From Methylobacterium durans (lineage in GTDB: Bacteria > Pseudomonadota > Alphaproteobacteria > Rhizobiales > Beijerinckiaceae), in NCBI RefSeq assembly GCF_003173715.1, contig NZ_CP029550.1, positions 4,263,501-4,327,500 of the forward strand: DNA of 64,000 nucleotides. The letters run 5' to 3'. Below are positions 60,526-64,000 of the stretch, in pieces; positions within the stretch are counted from its first letter, which is position 1, and each line of letters opens with the position of its first letter. The notes beneath the pieces were generated by a model. The model was not told where the DNA came from. It saw only the letters and a program-made list of their open reading frames with translations, and made no database searches. Position numbers and translations under genes: made by a program.

Positions 60526-60624
60526 AAGGGTGGAGACCTGGCTCATTTCCACCTCTGATATAGGGGTGGGGGAGGGGGATTTAGCTTCAGATTAGGGGTG
60601 GAAGCGCTTCGGATTCAGAGGTGG
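60526..60624. repeat. Four direct GGGTGG-type repeats, iteron- or operator-like
   Basis: TTA-A-GGGTGG (60526-60531), ATA-GGGGTGG (60562-60567), TTA-GGGGTGG (60594-60599) and TCAGAGGTGG (60619-60624), spaced 36, 32 and 25 bp. An inverted copy TCCACCTCTGA sits at 60545-60555. They fill the AT-richer gap between the genes at 59958-60386 and 60642-61214. Spaced short repeats like these occur at replication origins and regulator-binding regions of plasmids and phages. Confidence 0.45.
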
Positions 60625-60641
60625 TCGAAAGCTCTGCTCGC

Positions 60642-61214
60642 CTATTGCGCGCGCCCAAATCTCCTCCTCAGCATTCCTGTGTCTGCGGCCTCACTGACCT
60701 GTCTGCGATCCGACTCGACCGATCGGCGCGCGGCGGAAGCAGTCTTCCTGGCTTGCGCGAGTGACTCGAACCGCCGCCAACTCTCGAGCGGTGGCTGCCC
60801 ATCATGGGTAGGCAGCCAGCAGAGTCGATACCGCGCGGCGCGTCCCCTGAAGCCGCCCCAGGCTTTGTGGCCAGGATCCGTGCGCTGGATCAGGCCTACA
60901 GCAATCGCTTCCTTCAGCGCAGGCAGAACCGAGGCCGATCCGATCCCATAAGCCTCGAAATCCGACCACGGAACCGGTAAATCACCGTTCTGGGATCCGC
61001 CATGCGCCATATGCTCGAGAGCGATCCGGCAGACAGCTTTCTGCCCAGCCCCCGACAAAGCTCGCCAAGCGTAGCTCTCAAGGATCGATTGCGTGAGCCA
61101 GATCCACGCCTCGTTAGGAGGTGGAGAGTTCAACTTGCGAAACTTGGGGTCTGCGAGTTTGCCCGTTGAGCGCCCGGTCGCATCGGCTCTTCGCCGCGTG
61201 AGGTGGTCTGTCAC
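60642..61214 (-). CDS. Phage/ICE-type replication- or initiation-associated protein
   Basis: A 190-residue protein; GTG 61214 is chosen because it overlaps the upstream stop (GTGA). It matches a family common on rhizobial phages and integrative elements: AWIWLTQSILESYAWRALSGAGQKAVCRIALEHMAHGGSQNGDLPVPWSDFEAYGI and VLPALKEAIAVGLIQRTDPG, a winged-helix-like layout. The C-terminal 50 residues are charged. A role in element replication is suggested by the fold and the nearby repeats, not proven. Confidence 0.7.
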   Translation of the reverse strand: MTDHLTRRRADATGRSTGKLADPKFRKLNSPPPNEAWIWLTQSILESYAWRALSGAGQKAVCRIALEHMAHGGSQNGDLPVPWSDFEAYGIGSASVLPALKEAIAVGLIQRTDPGHKAWGGFRGRAARYRLCWLPTHDGQPPLESWRRFESLAQARKTASAARRSVESDRRQVSEAADTGMLRRRFGRAQ

Positions 61215-61465
61215 GCCGCGCCCCCAGGGGCCAAAAGAAGGGACCAGCACGCAGCGCGGATGTTACCCTCAATCGCGGTGAGCTCAGCCGAAATGGATTC
61301 CGGCGCCACGCCGCGGCGCTGAAGGGTCTCGCGCTGAACTTGCAATTGTCGCTGCAGATGCGCTTCGGCTTTCGCTGTGGTCACCGCGGCCGCCATGTGC
61401 CCAGCGTGTCGGTGGATGAACCGCCGATGGCGAGACCGAGGGAACGGGAGGACGGTCGCACTCAC
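61211..61465 (-). CDS. Small helical protein in coupled phage-like operon
   Basis: An 84-residue protein from ATG 61465; its ATGA overlaps the stop of the upstream gene, and its own TGA overlaps the next GTG. Sequence: an Arg/His-rich start (FPRSRHRRFIHRHAGHM) then a long helix TTAKAEAHLQRQLQVQRETLQRRGV, probably a coiled coil. No family recognised. Confidence 0.65.
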   Translation of the reverse strand: MSATVLPFPRSRHRRFIHRHAGHMAAAVTTAKAEAHLQRQLQVQRETLQRRGVAPESISAELTAIEGNIRAACWSLLLAPGGAA

Positions 61466-61899
61466 GGTGCACCTGCCTTGCAGGAGCCGATCTGATTTGT
61501 ATTGCAGAATGCTTCGAGAAAAAGCTTTCTGCTCTGTGGTTCCGCAACGCAGCTCATCATTACATTCCAGGCATCAACGGACTGGATGGTGTAGCTCATG
61601 TCAGCAGATGCGGGCATGAAGCCATTTTCTACCATCGAGCCGATAAAGCCTTGAGCCATGAAATGCGGAGCGATAGTTACAATTCCGCTGAGCGTGGCAA
61701 CTGTTCTGATTTTCTCTCCATGATCGTGCTGAAGAGAGTTTTTTAACGCTCTACGCCGATCGCGAGGCAAATCTGAACAGGCGACCAAGTCATCCCATGC
61801 GTGCCAGACCAAGTGGGGCTCGGGCAGCGGCGCCTTGAAGAAGCGGAGTGGCCTGCCGTTTAGCGTCCCGATATAGATGGGGGAGACTAGGTTGCTCAC
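61462..61899 (-). CDS. Hypothetical protein in coupled phage-like operon
   Basis: A 145-residue protein starting at GTG 61899, which overlaps the TGA of the upstream HTH gene. It has an N-terminal beta-rich part (VSPIYIGTLNGRPLRFFKAP), WHAWDDLVACSDLPRDRRRALKNSL, and a C-terminal SVDAWNVMMSCVAEPQSRKLFLEAFCNTN. The segment following the N terminus resembles Bro-N/antirepressor-type phage domains, but not clearly enough to name. Confidence 0.65.
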   Translation of the reverse strand: MSNLVSPIYIGTLNGRPLRFFKAPLPEPHLVWHAWDDLVACSDLPRDRRRALKNSLQHDHGEKIRTVATLSGIVTIAPHFMAQGFIGSMVENGFMPASADMSYTIQSVDAWNVMMSCVAEPQSRKLFLEAFCNTNQIGSCKAGAP

Positions 61900-62140
61900 G
61901 CCACGTTCTCCTGTCGCTCAATCCACTGCAGAATAGTGCTGCGCCGAGCGCAAATCGTTCCCCCAGCTTAAAGGTCGGGAGGCCGAGCTTATCAGCCGCA
62001 TGATAGACCCGGCGCCGGTTGGTCCCGGACGTATCGCCGAACATAAATTCGGCGATCGCATCCGCCCCGGTCATTAGATCCTCAGCGAGCGGCAAGCCGC
62101 TCCCGTTCGCACCCAAGGGGCGCGTCGAAACATCGTTCAT
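61896..62140 (-). pseudogene. Small excisionase/HTH-like DNA-binding protein, apparent 1-bp deletion
   Basis: From ATG 62140 the frame gives LAEDLMTGADAIAEFMFGDTSGTNRRRVYHAADKLGLPTFKLG, a phage helix-turn-helix of the DNA-binding excisionase type. The following run is C5 at 61960-61964; one extra base restores GTICARRSTILQWIERQENVA and a TGA at 61898-61896 that overlaps the next GTG start. As written the frame continues wrongly through the next gene. The neat overlap argues that the true gene is intact. First gene of the coupled set, now cut off from its promoter by the IS1182 element. Confidence 0.65.
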
Positions 62141-62150
62141 AAACGACTCC

Positions 62151-63904
62151 GACACTGTTGGCGAATTCCGGAAGGTAGGGTGCTGGGCGTAGGCTGAGCG
62201 TCCCGCTCGGAGGTCGCCCATGTCGCTCCGGTTGCAATCACCGCTCCCACCTGTGCCTGAAGATACCGCTCGCGTCGCCCAGATCGCGTTCCGACGCGGC
62301 AATCCCTATCTGCTCCTGCGCACCCGCCTCGGCACCATCTTCGCCGACACTGAGTTCGCCGACCTCTATCCCGCGCGCGGCCAGCCCGCCTACGCACCCT
62401 GGCGTCTGGCCCTCGTCACGCTCCTGCAGTTCCGGGAAGGACTGAGCGACCGCCAGGCCGCCGAGGCAGTCCGTGCTCGCATCGACTGGAAGTACCTGCT
62501 CGCCCTCGACCTCACCGATCCAGGCTTCGACTACAGTGTCTTGTGCGAGTTCCGCGGCCGGCTGCTGCAGCACGATGCCACCGGACGGCTGCTGGCCCGC
62601 ATCCTCGACGCCGCACGCGACCAGGGCGTGCTCAAGGGGCGCGGGCGCCAACGCACCGACAGCACCCACGTGCTCGCCGCGGTGCGCGACCTCAACCGGA
62701 TCGAACTGCTGGCCGAGACGCTGCGCGCGGCTCTCAACGCGGTCGCAGCCCTTGTCCCCGACTGGCTGCGCCGGGTCGTCCCATCCGACTGGCACGAGCG
62801 CTACGATCGCCGGATCGAGGATGCGCGCCTGCCCACGACCGGCCTCAAACGCGAGGTTTACGTGCTCCAGGTCGGGGCCGACGGCTGCCGCCTGCTCGAC
62901 GCGCTGGATGGCGCGGACGCCCCGCCACTCGCTGTCGCCTTGCCATCCGTCGCCGTGCTGCGCCGGGTGTGGGCGCGGCACTTCGCGCGCGCAGGTGACG
63001 GCAGCCCACTTGCTGGGGCCGGCATCCGATTGCGCCCGGTGCAGGGGCGTGGACCCGGTGACCGGATCGAGTCGCCCTACGACGTCGATGCTCGGTTCCG
63101 GGCCAAGTCCGGAACCGACTGGACCGGCTACATGGTCCACCTGACTGAGACCTGCGACCCCGACCTGCCTCGGCTGGTCGTTCACACCGACACGACGCCA
63201 GCCAACGTGCACGAGGCGATGCGCACCGCCGCGATCCATGCCGCCCTGGCCAGCTCGGGACTGCTCCCTTGCGAGCACCTGGTCGACGCTGCCTACGTGA
63301 GCGCCGAGCATCTGGTCACGGCCCGCGAGCGGCATGGCATCGCCCTGATCGGCCCGACGCGGCCGAACCAGAGTTGGCAGATGCGTGAGGAGGATGCGTT
63401 CCAGGTCACCGACTTCGCGGTCGACTGGGAGCGCCACCGCGTGCGCTGCCCCGAGGGGCACGAGAGCACGAGTTGGGGCGCCTACCGGGACAAGGCGAGC
63501 GGACGCCCATTCATCCGCGCGGGCTTCAAGCCCGCCGTCTGCCGCCTATGCCCTGCCAAGCCGCGTTGTACCCGGGCGGCGAGCCGCCGCCTCAGCCTGC
63601 ATCCGCGCGCCGAGCACGAGGCGTTGGCGGCTGCGCGGCAGCGGCAGGAGAGCGAGGAAGGCCGGCGGCTCTACGGGCAGCGGCAAGGCATCGAGGCGAC
63701 GATCGCGCAAGGCGTACGCAGCTTCGGCCTGCGCCGGGCACGCTACCGCGGGCTGGCGAAGACGACCTTGCAGAGCGTGGCGACGGCAGCCGCTCTCAAC
63801 GTCGATCGCCTCGCTGCCTGGCTCTCGCTGCGTCCGCTGGCACCCACGCGCACCTCACGCTTCAAGGCCCTCACGGCATAGCTGTCGAATTCGCCAACAG
63901 TGTC
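62151..63904 (+). mobile_element. IS1182-family insertion sequence, 1754 bp
   Basis: Perfect 18-bp inverted repeats (GACACTGTTGGCGAATTC at 62151-62168 and its complement at 63887-63904). The 7-bp sequence CGACTCC occurs directly outside both ends (62144-62150 and 63905-63911), an undecayed target duplication. The transposase gene is intact, so the insertion looks recent. It sits 10 bp upstream of the HTH gene start codon. Confidence 0.92.
62220..63881 (+). CDS. IS1182-family transposase
   Basis: A 553-residue transposase. The N-terminal DUF772-type region carries FADTEFADLYPARGQPAYAPWRLALVTLLQFREGLSDRQAAEAVRARIDWKYLL and FDYSVLCEFRGRLL. The DDE core includes RQRTDSTHVLAAVR (first Asp), HTDTTPANVHE and EHLVDAAYVSAEHLV (second Asp). 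A Cys-rich zinc-binding block CRLCPAKPRCT precedes the C-terminal RQGIEATIAQGVRSFGLRRARYRGLAKT segment with the catalytic Glu. Full length and unbroken. Confidence 0.93.
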   Translation: MSLRLQSPLPPVPEDTARVAQIAFRRGNPYLLLRTRLGTIFADTEFADLYPARGQPAYAPWRLALVTLLQFREGLSDRQAAEAVRARIDWKYLLALDLTDPGFDYSVLCEFRGRLLQHDATGRLLARILDAARDQGVLKGRGRQRTDSTHVLAAVRDLNRIELLAETLRAALNAVAALVPDWLRRVVPSDWHERYDRRIEDARLPTTGLKREVYVLQVGADGCRLLDALDGADAPPLAVALPSVAVLRRVWARHFARAGDGSPLAGAGIRLRPVQGRGPGDRIESPYDVDARFRAKSGTDWTGYMVHLTETCDPDLPRLVVHTDTTPANVHEAMRTAAIHAALASSGLLPCEHLVDAAYVSAEHLVTARERHGIALIGPTRPNQSWQMREEDAFQVTDFAVDWERHRVRCPEGHESTSWGAYRDKASGRPFIRAGFKPAVCRLCPAKPRCTRAASRRLSLHPRAEHEALAAARQRQESEEGRRLYGQRQGIEATIAQGVRSFGLRRARYRGLAKTTLQSVATAAALNVDRLAAWLSLRPLAPTRTSRFKALTA

Positions 63905-63911
63905 CGACTCC

Positions 63912-64000
63912 TATTTTAAGTACGAAGAACTTGAGCCACCGCCCGAAGCGTCAAGCCGCTAATTGAAGTAGTTTGCACACGATCACCAAATATCTCGCCT
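63912..64000. other. Displaced upstream region of the phage-like operon
   Basis: The sequence right of the IS1182 element is the original upstream region of the HTH gene, judged by the target duplication. It is AT-richer (TATTTTAAGTACG) as expected for a promoter and runs to the end of the window. No gene is visible. Confidence 0.45.

Noticed and set aside
1..64000. CRISPR arrays, tRNA and rRNA genes
   Set aside because: I saw no regularly spaced repeats of CRISPR type and no cloverleaf-like sequence with a conserved T-loop. A dedicated scan (tRNAscan-SE, CRISPR finder) was not possible.

Overview
The window looks like an accessory, insertion-sequence-rich stretch of a GC-rich alphaproteobacterium, most likely Methylobacterium/Methylorubrum or a close Hyphomicrobiales relative. 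This rests on gene content (FixL/FixJ-like two-component pair, AerR/PpaA-like cobalamin regulator, Omp31-like barrel, DUF1236-like secreted proteins, many small secreted proteins) and is inference, since no database search was possible. Most recognisable genes are stress, envelope, hydrolase or sulfatase functions, separated by IS elements and gene fragments.

Layout. 0-3.65 kb: a partial gene, a 128-bp inverted-repeat element, an MFS fragment, then an IS5-family and an IS701-like element side by side, each flanked by TTA. 3.7-8.3 kb: an RclC-like membrane protein, a small secreted-protein gene, a sensor kinase/FixJ-type regulator pair and a lone receiver protein. 8.5-19.2 kb: a 402-bp perfect direct repeat (LysR/alpha-beta-hydrolase divergent promoter) brackets a 10.3-kb block with a chloroperoxidase-like hydrolase, two metallo-beta-lactamase-fold proteins, a DUF1348 protein, a porin, a cytochrome P460 and a ProA-like gene. 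19-24 kb: the intact hydrolase, a repeat-bearing secreted protein, a Tat-exported oxalate-decarboxylase-like bicupin and a catalase-like peroxidase. 24-27.6 kb: an IS3-family element joins a truncated SDR gene to a truncated SbtA-like transporter gene. 27.9-35.3 kb: tiny membrane proteins, the AerR-like regulator, SDR, DUF4126, a triple-PAS chemotaxis transducer and a GAF-HTH protein. 35.9-45.8 kb: envelope and secreted proteins and an RND/MMPL transporter. 46-54 kb: a minus-strand operon encoding a formylglycine-generating enzyme, two sulfatases, a di-haem cytochrome and a HAD lipoprotein. 54.3-57.3 kb: an AraC-type regulator, a small secreted protein and an outer-membrane MetA/SphA-like protein. 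58-64 kb: a phage/ICE-like minus-strand gene set with overlapping start/stop codons, whose upstream side is interrupted by an IS1182-family element.

The most interesting signal is a family of three small secreted proteins (4454-4754, 15918-16223, 20134-20607) with an IN-x-WG-x(2)-(F/L) motif just after the signal peptide. All three share a leader in which a TCCATCG/CGATGGA stem buries the Shine-Dalgarno sequence. The inner stems differ in sequence but still pair, and a GTATG element sits about 125 bp upstream of each start. This looks like a conserved translational switch (RNA-thermometer-like) that I do not recognise.

A caution for every broken gene here: at least eight apparent frameshifts are each cured by adding one base, usually in a G/C homopolymer (near 4667, 4706, 11077, 17545, 25668, 43201, 61962, and others). 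Under-called homopolymers in the assembly are a real alternative to pseudogene formation.
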